Shown: positions 1-7,944 of the stretch, piece by piece
Numbering within the stretch: the first letter of the stretch is position 1
Layout: each line of letters starts with the position of its first letter
NCBI GenBank assembly: GCA_937944885.1
Contig: CALFBB010000014.1
Coordinates: 1 to 35,876 of the forward strand
Direction: 5' to 3'
Length of the DNA stretch: 35,876 nt
From: an uncultured cyanobacterium
GTDB lineage: Bacteria; Cyanobacteriota; Cyanobacteriia; Thermostichales; Thermostichaceae
Position numbers and translations under genes: made by a program
Notes under the pieces: generated by a model
Seen by the model: only the letters and a program-made list of their open reading frames with translations
The model's database searches: none
Told to the model about the DNA's origin: nothing

Positions 1-491
1 CCGACGCCTCCTGCAACCCAAAATTGCCACTCCAATCCCCATAGCAAGCAAGCGATACCGGCCAAAATCTGGATCCCACCTGTCATCCAGTAGGGATAAC
101 GTGGCGGATCCACCATGCCGTTAAGCCAGTGACCCAACCCCATCTGAAATAACCAAAATACCCCCAGATACCGGCTCAGGGGTGCCAGTACACCAAGACC
201 CATAAACGGTAACACCGAAAGAACCATACCCAGGGCAATCACCAGTGTCCACACCAAACCCACGAAGTAAAGATGGGCTAAGCCTGCTGTCCGAAACTCC
301 GGCAAACGGGTTTGGTGAACCATATAGCCCAACCCGATGAGGGAAATCACCAACCACAGCCAGTTGATGCCGGCCTCCTGGTGAAATTGAGTTGCCCCAA
401 ACCCAATTAACAACAAAATTGCCCAAACCAGATAAACCCGCCGACAGATGTTCCAAAAGGGGGCAGGGGGTGCCAGTGTTTCTGTTTGCAT
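1..491 (-). CDS. Integral membrane protein, C-terminus cut by window edge
   Basis: The minus strand is open from an ATG at 489-491 to the window edge with no stop, giving about 163 residues of an incomplete protein. It begins MQTETLAPPAPFWNICRRVY and then alternates hydrophobic stretches with short loops: about 19-33, 43-57, 71-94, 104-119 and 138-160, so at least four or five membrane spans. I do not recognise the family. The upstream cupredoxin gene on the same strand ends 10 bp before this start, so the two probably form one transcript. The protein may therefore be a membrane partner of the exported copper protein, which is inference from position only. Coding status is supported by the uninterrupted frame and the membrane-protein pattern. 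Confidence 0.7.
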   Translation of the reverse strand, partial: MQTETLAPPAPFWNICRRVYLVWAILLLIGFGATQFHQEAGINWLWLVISLIGLGYMVHQTRLPEFRTAGLAHLYFVGLVWTLVIALGMVLSVLPFMGLGVLAPLSRYLGVFWLFQMGLGHWLNGMVDPPRYPYWMTGGIQILAGIACLLWGLEWQFWVAGGV

Positions 492-501
492 GGCCAATCC
501 C

Positions 502-897
502 TCATTCCACAACGATAATACGGCCTACCATGCTGGGATGGATATCGCAGAAATAGTTCTGGATCCCGGCCACCCCAAACACCACCTCCTTACTCTCGTT
601 CCGCCGCAACCGCCCCGTCCCCTGAAATTGGGCTCCATCTAAAGGGGTAGCAGTGTGGGGAGTAGAGTCTTGGTTGGTAAAGGTAACGGTGCCACCTCGC
701 TTCAGGATGACCTCCGCAGGCAAGTATTGAAACCCGCGAATGATCACCTCGGCTTGCGAGACTGCCGCTGTTGCTCCGACGGGATCCCCCCCTGTCAAAG
801 AGCCGGCCTGTCGCCAGCGATCCAAGGCCAGAATTATCCCCACATTAAGGGCAGAACCCAATCCACTTAGCAGTAGCAGACGCCGCGTCATGGGCAT
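502..897 (-). CDS. Exported cupredoxin (plastocyanin/azurin-like) domain protein
   Basis: This 131-residue protein has an N-terminal MTRRLLLLSG stretch and a hydrophobic run to about residue 25, consistent with a signal peptide or membrane anchor. The cupredoxin domain spans about 48-131. The type-1 copper ligand set is intact: His81 in the TPHTATP segment, Cys117, His120 and Met123 in the C-D-I-H-P-S-M segment near the C-terminus. It should bind one copper ion outside the cytoplasmic membrane and carry single electrons. It is shorter and more divergent than plastocyanin, so it is unlikely to be petE itself. It is followed 10 bp later by a membrane-protein gene on the same strand. The redox partner is unknown. 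Confidence 0.85.
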   Translation of the reverse strand: MPMTRRLLLLSGLGSALNVGIILALDRWRQAGSLTGGDPVGATAAVSQAEVIIRGFQYLPAEVILKRGGTVTFTNQDSTPHTATPLDGAQFQGTGRLRRNESKEVVFGVAGIQNYFCDIHPSMVGRIIVVE

Positions 898-1086
898 GGT
901 CTTTTCTCCGCATCAGTCCAGAAGAGAAAAAAAGGGGTCAATGACCCTAGTCAACAGAGACGGTAACCCTCCGGATCATCGGGTTAGGGTGCCTATGGTG
1001 ACGATCCCCAATGCCCCAAAAAGTTCAAACAAGAACGTTGGGTATCCTTACCGTTCGTGCCAGCAGAACGGAGTCTTTAGCTAACC

Positions 1087-1743
1087 CTACACCTTCAAAA
1101 TCCAGCGTTCCCGAGTATCAGCACTAACAAAGGGGGAGGGCACCACCAAGATGCTGGAGTCGAGGCTGTTAAAGACGGCCCGGATCGCTGTAGCATGGGC
1201 AACTTCGTTAGGGCCAATGGTGCTGGCGGCAGCCACCAAGTCTTTGTTAGACAGTTGGGTAAAAGCATCGTTGTAGGCCAGAGCCGCATCGAACTCTAGT
1301 GCAAGGGCGAGCTTAGCGATATTGGCATCAGAGTCGAGATTGCCTTCTTGATCGTCGATATAGGTGGAAAGATCGTAACTGTCGCGGGCTGGGGAGGGTG
1401 TTCCCCCCAACTGCCGGACAGCACCCGCCAACAGATCCCGGTGTTGTTCGTGGTCCTTGAGGTTCTTGGTAGCCACATCCAATACCACCTTGCCCACATC
1501 GGTGCTGCTCAATTTGCCGGCAGCGGTTTTGTAGGCCCAAATCGCCTGTTGTTCCAGGTCAATGGCGGCGTTGAGGATGGCGATATCAGCATTGGATTGG
1601 GCGGCACCGGGCAAGCTGCTCAACCCGATCGCTCCCCCCACACCGGCCAACAAGCCGGTCAACAACAGGCTGCGGCGAGAGGTGCTGGGATCCCATTCGG
1701 CAGCAAGGCGAGGCAGAGCCAATGGGGTTTTTGAGGTTTTCAT
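1087..1743 (-). CDS. Tat-exported ferritin-like domain protein
   Basis: This 218-residue protein starts with a twin-arginine signal: S-R-R-S-L-L-L at 22-28, a hydrophobic stretch to about 45 and a likely cleavage site after G-A-A-Q near 49. The mature part is a four-helix ferritin-like domain (Ferritin_2/DUF4439-like). Carboxylate and His positions typical of a di-metal site are visible in LEQQAIWAY (about 63-71), DHEQHRDLL (about 98-106), ALEFDAALAY (about 148-157) and NEVAHATAI (about 179-187). The family is common in bacteria but poorly characterised; metal binding and an oxidative-stress role are inference. Tat export suggests that a cofactor is loaded before export. A tatA gene lies at 7324-7665. 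Confidence 0.82.
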   Translation of the reverse strand: MKTSKTPLALPRLAAEWDPSTSRRSLLLTGLLAGVGGAIGLSSLPGAAQSNADIAILNAAIDLEQQAIWAYKTAAGKLSSTDVGKVVLDVATKNLKDHEQHRDLLAGAVRQLGGTPSPARDSYDLSTYIDDQEGNLDSDANIAKLALALEFDAALAYNDAFTQLSNKDLVAAASTIGPNEVAHATAIRAVFNSLDSSILVVPSPFVSADTRERWILKV

Positions 1744-1918
1744 CGAAAGTCTCCTGTCCTGAAAAGGTATCGGAAGGACCGTCGGGGGCCACTGTCATCA
1801 CCCCTCAGCCCGGTCTGATGGGGATACGCCGTTCTTCAGGATTTGGATGCTTAAAAGCTACAGTGGGGATCCCTGTTATTTTGGGGGTTGTGTTCAAATC
1901 GCCCAGAGCAGGCCAAGG

Positions 1919-2674
1919 ATGGTAGGACCGTTAACGACCTACTCGGTTTTGGGAGTCCAGCTCCACATTCTGCAGCCGGCGGCCAATCTACAGAGCTATG
2001 CTGCTTGGATTGAGGCTCGCATCACCGCTGCTCAGGGCACGCAGGTGGTTACCTGCAACCCAGAAATGATCATGCTGGCCCAGCAGGATCCAGACTTTGC
2101 CCAGGTCCTGAAAGCCGCAGAACTGGTCATTCCCGATGGTGCCGGAGTGGTGTGGGCCTTACGACGGCAGCAGATTGGGGTAGAGCGGGTACCTGGGATT
2201 GAGCTGGCGGAAACCTTGATCCGCTCGGCGGCGCTGCGAGGGTGGCGGGTGGCTCTGGTGGGCGGCAAGCCGGAGGTGAATCAGGCGGCAGTAGAGCGCT
2301 GGCAAGCCCAGTTTCCACAATTGTGTCTCTACGGTAGCCACGGCTACTTCTCCCCTGAGGAGGAACCTGAGCTTTTACAAGCTCTGCAGAGCTTTCAGCC
2401 GCAGCTGGTGTTGGTGGGGTTGGGATCCCCCCGTCAAGAGCTTTGGATCCAAGCCCGGCGCGGTCTTTTACCGGCGGCAACTTGGATCGGCGTAGGGGGC
2501 AGTTTGGATATCTGGGCCGGCAAAAAAGAGCGTGCCCCCCGCTGGTGGCGTGACCATCAGTTGGAATGGTTGTATCGTCTCTATCAGGAACCCTGGCGCT
2601 GGCGACGGATGCTAGCCTTGCCTAGGTTTGCCTGGCAAGTGCTGCGGGATCCCTCCTCCCGAAGGGGTTCCTGA
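1919..2674 (+). CDS. WecG/TagA/CpsF family glycosyltransferase
   Basis: This 251-residue enzyme belongs to the glycosyltransferase family 26 group, which transfers N-acetylmannosamine or a related sugar to an undecaprenyl-diphosphate-linked acceptor in surface-polysaccharide synthesis at the cytoplasmic membrane face. Family marks are TCNPEM (45-50), the IPDGAG segment with the probable catalytic Asp73, VPGIEL (91-96), VGGKPE, the LGSPRQE block and a basic, aromatic C-terminus (RAPRWWRDH...WLYRLYQEP). The ATG at 1919 was chosen because the family homology begins just after it; an in-frame start at 1847 would add 24 unrelated residues. The exact donor and acceptor cannot be read from sequence. 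ftsE-ftsX follow on the same strand. Confidence 0.88.
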   Translation: MVGPLTTYSVLGVQLHILQPAANLQSYAAWIEARITAAQGTQVVTCNPEMIMLAQQDPDFAQVLKAAELVIPDGAGVVWALRRQQIGVERVPGIELAETLIRSAALRGWRVALVGGKPEVNQAAVERWQAQFPQLCLYGSHGYFSPEEEPELLQALQSFQPQLVLVGLGSPRQELWIQARRGLLPAATWIGVGGSLDIWAGKKERAPRWWRDHQLEWLYRLYQEPWRWRRMLALPRFAWQVLRDPSSRRGS

Positions 2675-2868
2675 GCAGAGCACCGAGTCCTCTCCTTCTC
2701 TAGGCTCTTTTCACCATGATCAGTCAACACCTCAGCTATAAGCCTCGCTTCCACAGTTCCTGGACCGCTATTGCCTCTCCACCAACTCTGCCTACCCAAC
2801 CGGATCCGGGGGGCAGCTTGGGGTTTTATGGCAGCTCTCAGACCCGAGCCACGCAAGCCGTGAATAGC

Positions 2869-3552
2869 ATGGTGTCGCTGCGCGGGGTGAGTAAAGTCTT
2901 TCCCAACGGCAGCCTGGTCTTGCGGGATGTGGACTTGGAGGTACGCCCCGGCGAGTTTGTGTTCGTAACAGGAGTATCCGGTGCAGGCAAGTCTACGCTG
3001 TTGCGGCTGCTCTACGGGGCGGAGCAGGCCACTCGCGGTACGGTTGTGGTAGATCAGGTCTGCCTATTCTCTTCCGAGGGCCGTCGTCCTTATCGGATCC
3101 CGCCACGGCCGCTGGCCATGCTGCGGCGGCGCTTAGGGGTGGTGTTTCAAGACTACCGCCTCCTGGCCAACCGTACCTTGGGAGAAAACGTTGCCTTTGT
3201 GTTGCGGGCACAGGGGCTATCACCGGCAGAAATTCGTCGCCGCATAGGGCCCACCCTGAAGATGGTAGGGCTAACGGAAAAACGGGATCGTTTCCCCCAC
3301 GAGCTTTCCGGAGGTGAACAACAGCGACTCAGCTTGGCCCGTGCCATTGTCAATATGCCTGTGCTGTTGCTGGCGGATGAGCCGACAGGCAACCTAGATC
3401 CAGAAAATTCCCTGCTGGTGCTGCAGATTTTGGAACGGCTCAATTCTTTCGGCGTAACGATCATTATGACCAGTCATGATCCTTACTTGGTGGAGCGGGC
3501 CGGGCATCGGGTGGTGCGTATCGAAGGAGGACACCTGTATGATATGCGCTGA
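2869..3552 (+). CDS. ftsE: Cell-division ABC transporter ATP-binding protein FtsE
   Basis: FtsE is the cytoplasmic ATPase of the FtsEX complex, which controls peptidoglycan hydrolases at the division site. Seen here are Walker A (GVSGAGKST), a Q-loop with VVFQDYRLL, the ABC signature (LSGGEQQRL), Walker B (LLLADEPTGNLD) and the switch His in MTSHD. From the ATG at 2869 the protein is 227 residues, the usual FtsE length. The frame is open back to an ATG at 2716, which would add a 51-residue Pro/Ser-rich extension; neither start has a clear Shine-Dalgarno, so the longer form is possible. ftsX follows after 71 bp, as is usual for this pair. Confidence 0.93.
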   Translation: MVSLRGVSKVFPNGSLVLRDVDLEVRPGEFVFVTGVSGAGKSTLLRLLYGAEQATRGTVVVDQVCLFSSEGRRPYRIPPRPLAMLRRRLGVVFQDYRLLANRTLGENVAFVLRAQGLSPAEIRRRIGPTLKMVGLTEKRDRFPHELSGGEQQRLSLARAIVNMPVLLLADEPTGNLDPENSLLVLQILERLNSFGVTIIMTSHDPYLVERAGHRVVRIEGGHLYDMR

Positions 3553-3623
3553 AGGCTGCTGGCATACCTACAGTCAGTTCTCAGACTTTGGGTGTTGGGC
3601 GTGTAGTGGGGCGGTGAATTCAG

Positions 3624-4535
3624 ATGTGGGCTCTTTCCCGATTTTTCAATAAAATCCTTTATCTCCTGCAAGAGACTGGTTTGGGATTACGGCGGGGTGG
3701 CTGGCTAAACTGGGCCGCTGTGAGTACCCTACTGGTGCTGCTGTTTCTGGTGGGGATTAGCATCCAACTGTCCTGGGGAGTTGATGCCACGGTGCAATCC
3801 CTAGGAGGACAATTGGAGATTTCTGTTTATCTGGAGCCGGAACGGCAAGCGGTGGATTTGCAGCCCCAAGTTACCCAGTTGCCTCACGTGGCAGAAGTGA
3901 AGGTAATCACCAAAGATCAAGCCTGGCGCACCCTGCTGCTGGAGATGGGCATTGAGGATGAAGAGGCCATTCAAACCCAGTTGGGGGATAACCCTCTTGT
4001 GGATGCAATGCGGGTGAAGGCAGATTCTACCGAGGCACTGGGGGAGGTAGCCGCCCACCTTCGCCAACTGGAAGGGGTGGACCAAGTCTACTACGGTGAC
4101 CAGGTGGTGCAACAATTAGCGCAGATCCAGGAAATGCTGCGGCTGGGATCCCTAGGCATCACTGGGGTATTGGCCCTAACGGCGGTTGCGGTGATTACTA
4201 CAACCATTCGTCTGATCGTCATGGCCCGTCGCCGCGAGATCGAGGTGATGCAACTGGTGGGGGCAACAGCAGCTTGGATTTATCTGCCCTTTATTTTGCA
4301 AGGCTGCCTATTTGGGGTGATCAGCGCCCTGGGAGCCTGGGGATTGGTGTTGGGATCCCAGCAGTTGCTGCAGGAGCTGCTGGAAAAGTTGATTGCCTTC
4401 CCGTTCTTGAAAGTGATCCAGGCGGATTCGAACCAGTTAGAGTTTTGGTTTTTGCCCCTGATGCTCTTGGGAATGGGGGTTTTCCTGGGCACCAGCAGCA
4501 GCTTGATCGCAGTACGAAAATCCACTAGCCGCTAA
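3624..4535 (+). CDS. ftsX: Cell-division ABC transporter permease FtsX
   Basis: This 303-residue protein has the FtsX layout. There is a cytoplasmic N-terminus, a first membrane span at about 30-50 (LNWAAVSTLLVLLFLVGISI), an extracytoplasmic domain at about 55-170 that in other bacteria contacts hydrolase activators, and three further spans at about 175-200, 220-245 and 275-297. The segment ARRREIEVMQLVGAT before the third span is the family's coupling region. It is paired with ftsE upstream. Together they form an ABC-type complex thought to transmit conformational signals, not to transport a substrate. Nothing in the protein looks unusual. Confidence 0.92.
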   Translation: MWALSRFFNKILYLLQETGLGLRRGGWLNWAAVSTLLVLLFLVGISIQLSWGVDATVQSLGGQLEISVYLEPERQAVDLQPQVTQLPHVAEVKVITKDQAWRTLLLEMGIEDEEAIQTQLGDNPLVDAMRVKADSTEALGEVAAHLRQLEGVDQVYYGDQVVQQLAQIQEMLRLGSLGITGVLALTAVAVITTTIRLIVMARRREIEVMQLVGATAAWIYLPFILQGCLFGVISALGAWGLVLGSQQLLQELLEKLIAFPFLKVIQADSNQLEFWFLPLMLLGMGVFLGTSSSLIAVRKSTSR

Positions 4536-4803
4536 TTTCGCTTGTATCTCTTGGTTGGTGCCCGGATTTAGCTCAAACAGCAGCAGTCCCTTACTCCACC
4601 CAATTAAGCTTTGGGAGAAACAGGGAAGAACGCAGAGGCTAGAACAGCCCTGCTATCACCGTTCCCTAGGCACCAAGTTTGTCAAGGAACTAGAACCATT
4701 TTTATTTTTAGTAGAACAGGACCATTGCCAAACCCCAAAAACCCACGGTTGACGCCTAGGGAAGAAAAAGCTAGCTTATGAGCACCCATACTGCATTAAC
4801 CCT
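4536..4803 (+). other. Intergenic stretch at the left edge of the A/T-rich patch
   Basis: No credible gene is visible. Base composition becomes A/T-richer from about 4660. The main structure is a pair of inverted 10-mers at 4662-4671 and 4754-4763, listed separately. A 65-codon open frame at 4555-4752 has no recognisable sequence and no ribosome-binding site. Confidence 0.6.
4662..4763. repeat. 10-bp inverted repeat around 82 bp
   Basis: TTCCCTAGGC at 4662-4671 and GCCTAGGGAA at 4754-4763 are perfect reverse complements. Each arm contains the self-complementary hexamer CCTAGG, so only four further bases per arm add information. The pair sits at the boundary where the A/T-rich accessory genes begin. 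It could be a relic of an insertion end or of a long stem-loop. Confidence 0.45.
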
Positions 4804-5964
4804 ATGGATGAGGTAGAGTTAAGTGCAAAGCTGGAAGAGCACCTTGCTGTTCCCAATCTAGTTGTACAAACTGTTAAAGGTGAAGAGTGGTTAGTAGTTG
4901 TATTTAACCGACCGGAACAGGAACATCTCAACTACAAAGAACTAGCTAAACGAACTATTAGTAAATTACAGTCTCTTCGTATACCACCACCCAAACAGAT
5001 TATTTTTTATTCTAGAGTATTAGGGGAAGAAGTAACAGACTGGCAGGCAACAGTTAATATCAAGGTTAAAGAAGACATACCTAAGTCAGAAGAAGTAGCA
5101 GAAGACAATCGTAAAATAACTTCAGCTTCTGAAAATCCTACATCCATTGTAGAACCGCAAACAAAAAACGAACCTGTAGAAGAAAAAGCTGCAGCGCTGA
5201 AAGTACCAGCAGATCAACCTGAGCCAATAAGTCCTTCTTCAACTACTCCACGACAACTATCCGACTTCTGTTTTACTCGCAACAAACTGCTGGTCAAGAC
5301 TGATTTACCTGCTCCAGACCGCCAGATAGCAGAAAATGTCAAGTTCTTTAATCAACTAAATGAAAGTACTCAGTTGGAGCTTGCTCCTGTATTAGAAGAA
5401 TTTTTCAAAAATCCAGACAAAACTTCTTTAATCTCTCTGCCTGTAGAATTAAGAGGTTGGCTTGAAGAACTCAAGAAATTGGAAGACACTAAATTCAGAT
5501 CCCAAGCAGTTTGGTTGAGTCGATACTGCTACGATCGGGAAAAAACAATGATGGAGGTCAATGCTGCACTGAAGAGTCTAGCAGAGATTGAAAAAGCTAA
5601 ACAAAGAGAGTTTGAGTCTAGGCCTGCTTCGGTTAAAACTCAACTGCCCCAGCGATCGACAACTTCCTCTTCCAGTCGTGCACTTAGTGACAAACCTAGA
5701 GGTTCCCAAAAATTCACCTCCGATGAACTAGTATTGATGATCGGCGTTGGTCTGTTAATCGGTGCGATCGGCTGGTTTTTGTGGGGAACAGCGGCAGCTT
5801 TCAGTGTATTCGGCTGGACCACAGCGATTGCTAGTGTTGCTTCAGGAGTTGGAACAGCTCTCGGAAATCAAGTCATTAAAACGGTTACAGGAATTATTTT
5901 GATCATTATTTACATAATTTTTTGGGGAATCGTATATTATGGATTGAGATTTTGGGTTGGTTAA
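4804..5964 (+). CDS. Unknown protein with C-terminal membrane hairpin
   Basis: This 386-residue protein is of unknown function. Residues 1-80 look like a compact alpha/beta domain (starts MDEVELSAKLEEHL, includes PNLVVQTVKG and PPPKQIIFYSR). Residues 80-150 are a charged, low-complexity linker. Residues 150-270 form a second, mainly helical region with conserved-looking aromatics (e.g. AVWLSRYCYDREKTMME). Two hydrophobic segments follow at about 311-340 and 358-384. The N-terminal part should be cytoplasmic and anchored by the tail. Codons are markedly richer in A/T than in flanking ftsX and tatA, no GGATCC occurs, and near-HIP1 words (GCGATCG) appear, suggesting transfer from another cyanobacterium. 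The next gene overlaps its 3' end by 43 bp. Confidence 0.75.
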   Translation: MDEVELSAKLEEHLAVPNLVVQTVKGEEWLVVVFNRPEQEHLNYKELAKRTISKLQSLRIPPPKQIIFYSRVLGEEVTDWQATVNIKVKEDIPKSEEVAEDNRKITSASENPTSIVEPQTKNEPVEEKAAALKVPADQPEPISPSSTTPRQLSDFCFTRNKLLVKTDLPAPDRQIAENVKFFNQLNESTQLELAPVLEEFFKNPDKTSLISLPVELRGWLEELKKLEDTKFRSQAVWLSRYCYDREKTMMEVNAALKSLAEIEKAKQREFESRPASVKTQLPQRSTTSSSSRALSDKPRGSQKFTSDELVLMIGVGLLIGAIGWFLWGTAAAFSVFGWTTAIASVASGVGTALGNQVIKTVTGIILIIIYIIFWGIVYYGLRFWVG

Positions 5965-6476
5965 CAGGTTTAATTCTTGGTGTTGCAGTTAGTTCAACAG
6001 CTAAGCATAGCGGAGCTGAGAGTATTACTGCGCCTAAGCCTTTGCGATTGTTAGTAGTATTGATGATTGTAATTTTGAGCGGTATGGGCTACGCGATCAC
6101 AACCACAACGTCTTCTTCTACGCAAGTAGCAGAAACGGTCGCCCCCGATACTACAGGTATTCCCTTGGAAACTGTTGAGGTGGTAATTACTGACCAAAAA
6201 ATTACCATGTCAAATTCGGTCTTGAAAACTTCCTTTGCCATGAAAGTAGAAAATAGATCTAGTAAAACCTGTGAACTAGACTTTGACACTCCCTCTGGAG
6301 GTTCCTATTCATATACCTACGACAAAAATCCTGTGATCCAAAAGGGGCAAATTGAAACTATTAATATTAAATTCAATTCTTTTAGCACAGAGACTTTACA
6401 GCTTAACTGCGAAGCAGATACTTTTAGTCCAGATTACTTGGATCTTCAAGGACCAATTTTTACTCTAAGGAATTAA
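5922..6476 (+). CDS. Unknown membrane-anchored protein, overlaps preceding gene
   Basis: The frame starts at a TTG (5922) inside the end of the upstream gene and runs 184 codons. Residues 10-25 and 40-62 are hydrophobic (LLVVLMIVILSGMGYAI), followed by a Thr/Ser-rich linker and a probable extracytoplasmic beta-rich domain at about 80-184 with two Cys residues (KTCELDF and LQLNCEAD) that could form a disulfide. The true start is uncertain: another in-frame TTG lies at about codon 11. The 43-bp overlap implies translational coupling with the upstream gene and a shared role. I do not recognise the family. A/T-rich codon use matches its neighbour, so the two probably arrived together. Confidence 0.65.
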   Translation: MGNRILWIEILGWLTGLILGVAVSSTAKHSGAESITAPKPLRLLVVLMIVILSGMGYAITTTTSSSTQVAETVAPDTTGIPLETVEVVITDQKITMSNSVLKTSFAMKVENRSSKTCELDFDTPSGGSYSYTYDKNPVIQKGQIETINIKFNSFSTETLQLNCEADTFSPDYLDLQGPIFTLRN

Positions 6477-6536
6477 TAGTCGGCCAGCAACTGTAACTAT
6501 TTATTTAACGAGGCTGTCTCAAGACTTTGCAGTTAG

Positions 6537-6770
6537 CTGGTAAACCAGGGTTATCTACTCAGCAACTGGATCCCCTTCCCGCAAACAGGTAGGCGACTCA
6601 TCGATGTAGTTCTCTATACTGGCGCTCAATCCAGAGCAGCCAATCTGGACTACGGATCCCGGGTTACTGAACTAACTGGGGGCAGTCCGGGTGTAGGAGT
6701 GCATTTCTACAGCGGTGCGGATCCGCAAAACCCAGTCCAGCGCTGGTTTCAGCGTCGGTTAAAGGCCTGA
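6537..6770 (+). pseudogene. 3' remnant of an unidentified gene
   Basis: After an in-frame TAG at 6534-6536 the frame is open to TGA at 6768-6770. It encodes about 77 residues that look like real protein (NQGYLLSNWIPFP, then DVVLYTGAQSRAANLDYG and VGVHFYSGADPQNP, ending WFQRRLKA). There is no start codon with a ribosome-binding site, and G/C-rich codons and GGATCC reappear here. I read it as the C-terminal stump of a resident gene whose 5' part was lost when the A/T-rich pair arrived or decayed. The family is not recognised. It could instead be a very short intact gene using a non-ATG start. Confidence 0.4.
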
Positions 6771-6794
6771 GGTTTTTGGGTGGTAACCAAGCCG

Positions 6795-6947
6795 ATGGTG
6801 AAGCGAGCCGATAGCAGCAGCAAGCCCAACTTTGATGGAGCGCTGTCGCCGGAGTTCTTCAGTCAACTAGTCAACGGGGCCGTGCGGGCCAAGGGTCCAA
6901 TTTCTCAGGCAATTTGGCGGCAATTTGTTTTCGTGCCCAGCAGATAA
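6795..6947 (+). pseudogene. 50-codon frame, possible gene fragment
   Basis: ATG at 6795 to TAA at 6945-6947 gives 50 residues (begins MVKRADSSSKPNFDGALSPE). It lies in the same reading frame as the 6537-6770 remnant, separated only by that TGA and eight codons, so the two may once have been one longer gene ended prematurely by a nonsense mutation. No ribosome-binding site is apparent and no family is recognised. Confidence 0.25.
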
Positions 6948-7323
6948 CATTGGCGTTGGGTGTAGAGATAGCTATCAAAACAGAGTCCAATAGAAAGGAT
7001 GGGGAACCAGTATTCTTGTTGGGAAAGGGTGTAGATCCAAGGCAGCCTTCTATCTTCTATTTTGCTTGCGGCTTCTGCTGTTCCCCGGCAATGATGTTGC
7101 CTAATCTGCTCCTGAGCCGTACCCCAGTTCGGTGGGAGCATCCTATCCAGCCTGTCAAGGAGGGCTTCCAGGGCAGATGTCGGTGATAAGTGAGTTGAGA
7201 GCCTATCTCTCCTGGTGATCAAGAGATGATCAAGTGCCATGAGTTGATGTTGCGCTGATTCTCAGCTTAGACTGTTGAGGACAGGTTAAAGGGATCCCCT
7301 ATAGCCGTACTCCGCCAGGGCTC
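6948..7323 (+). other. Intergenic stretch before tatA, no gene seen
   Basis: Two overlapping open frames on opposite strands (6914-7186 plus and 6905-7240 minus) cover this stretch. Neither shows a recognisable domain or ribosome-binding site, and they cannot both be real. The last 80 bp should hold the tatA promoter; I could not define its elements. Confidence 0.5.
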
Positions 7324-7665
7324 ATGAATTTTTTAGGTGTCGGACTACCGGAAATGTTGGTCATCTTCGCGGTGGCTCTCTTGGTTTTTGGGCCGCGCAA
7401 GCTGCCGGAAATCGGGCGTACACTGGCCAAGACCCTGCGTAGCTTACAGGATGCCTCCAGAGAGTTTGAGGCCCAGCTAAACAAGGAGGCGCAAGAGCTG
7501 GAAAAGGCTGCTCGGGCTGCCACTTCTGCCAAGACTGCTACAGCAGCAACCCAGGCCCAGCCCAAATCCCAGTCGATGGCTTCACCAGAGGTTCCTAACG
7601 CGCCGGCAGAACCGGTGGCTGCTGCATCTGAGGCCGATAATTCTCAAGTGGCAGATGCTGCCTGA
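7324..7665 (+). CDS. tatA: Sec-independent translocase subunit TatA/E
   Basis: This 113-residue protein has the TatA architecture: a short N-terminus, one membrane span at about 5-22, the invariant F-G-P hinge at 22-24 followed by RKLPEIGRTL, an amphipathic helix to about 70 and an Ala/Gln/Pro-rich unstructured tail. TatA multimers form the passage for folded proteins carrying twin-arginine signals, in both thylakoid and plasma membranes of cyanobacteria. The ferritin-like protein at 1087-1743 is a likely client by its signal peptide. No tatC is adjacent. A small unknown gene starts 8 bp after the stop. Confidence 0.93.
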   Translation: MNFLGVGLPEMLVIFAVALLVFGPRKLPEIGRTLAKTLRSLQDASREFEAQLNKEAQELEKAARAATSAKTATAATQAQPKSQSMASPEVPNAPAEPVAAASEADNSQVADAA

Positions 7666-7673
7666 CTACTACT

Positions 7674-7934
7674 ATGGCTCGCTTCAACCCGCTTTGCTTT
7701 GGTATGGAAATCACCCGCATGTTTGAGCAAGGGCAGTCCTACTTTGCTCCCTCGAGGGTGGAAACTTGGCTGCGGCAACACGATCAAAACCCCTCGGACT
7801 ACGAGATTTCCTTTCATCAGGAGCTGCCCCCGCCCGGTTCCTCGGCAGTGATGTGGATTCGAATTGACCTAAAACGCTTGGATGGGCAACCCGTGGATCC
7901 CTGGTTGTTGGAGGAGATTAACCGCGTGGACTGA
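7674..7934 (+). CDS. Small unknown protein in the tatA transcript
   Basis: This 86-residue soluble-looking protein starts 8 bp after tatA, so it is probably co-transcribed. It contains WLRQHDQNPSDYEISFHQEL and ends DPWLLEEINRVD; no membrane span, signal or metal motif is seen. An internal ATG at 7704 (MEITRMFEQG) could be the true start, giving 76 residues. I do not recognise the family. Composition matches the host genome, including a GGATCC near the 3' end, so it looks native. Confidence 0.6.
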   Translation: MARFNPLCFGMEITRMFEQGQSYFAPSRVETWLRQHDQNPSDYEISFHQELPPPGSSAVMWIRIDLKRLDGQPVDPWLLEEINRVD

Positions 7935-7944
7935 GGGCTGGCCA

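Noticed and set aside
121-456. 111-codon minus-strand frame
   Set aside because: It is in a different frame from the membrane-protein gene that is open from 491 to the window edge; its Gly/Ser-rich text is a shadow.
4421-4445. GGATTCGAACC, which reads on the minus strand like a tRNA T-arm (GGTTCGAATCC)
   Set aside because: It lies inside well-conserved ftsX coding sequence and no acceptor, D or anticodon stems can be built around it.
4804-6476. Absence of GGATCC as proof of foreign origin
   Set aside because: Gaps of similar size occur in native genes (pfkA, ispD-ribF), so site absence alone is weak; only the combined A/T-rich codon use and HIP1-like words support transfer.
6905-7240. 111-codon minus-strand frame upstream of tatA
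   Set aside because: No recognisable domain or ribosome-binding site, and it overlaps both an opposite-strand frame and the 6795-6947 fragment. I could not support it as a gene.
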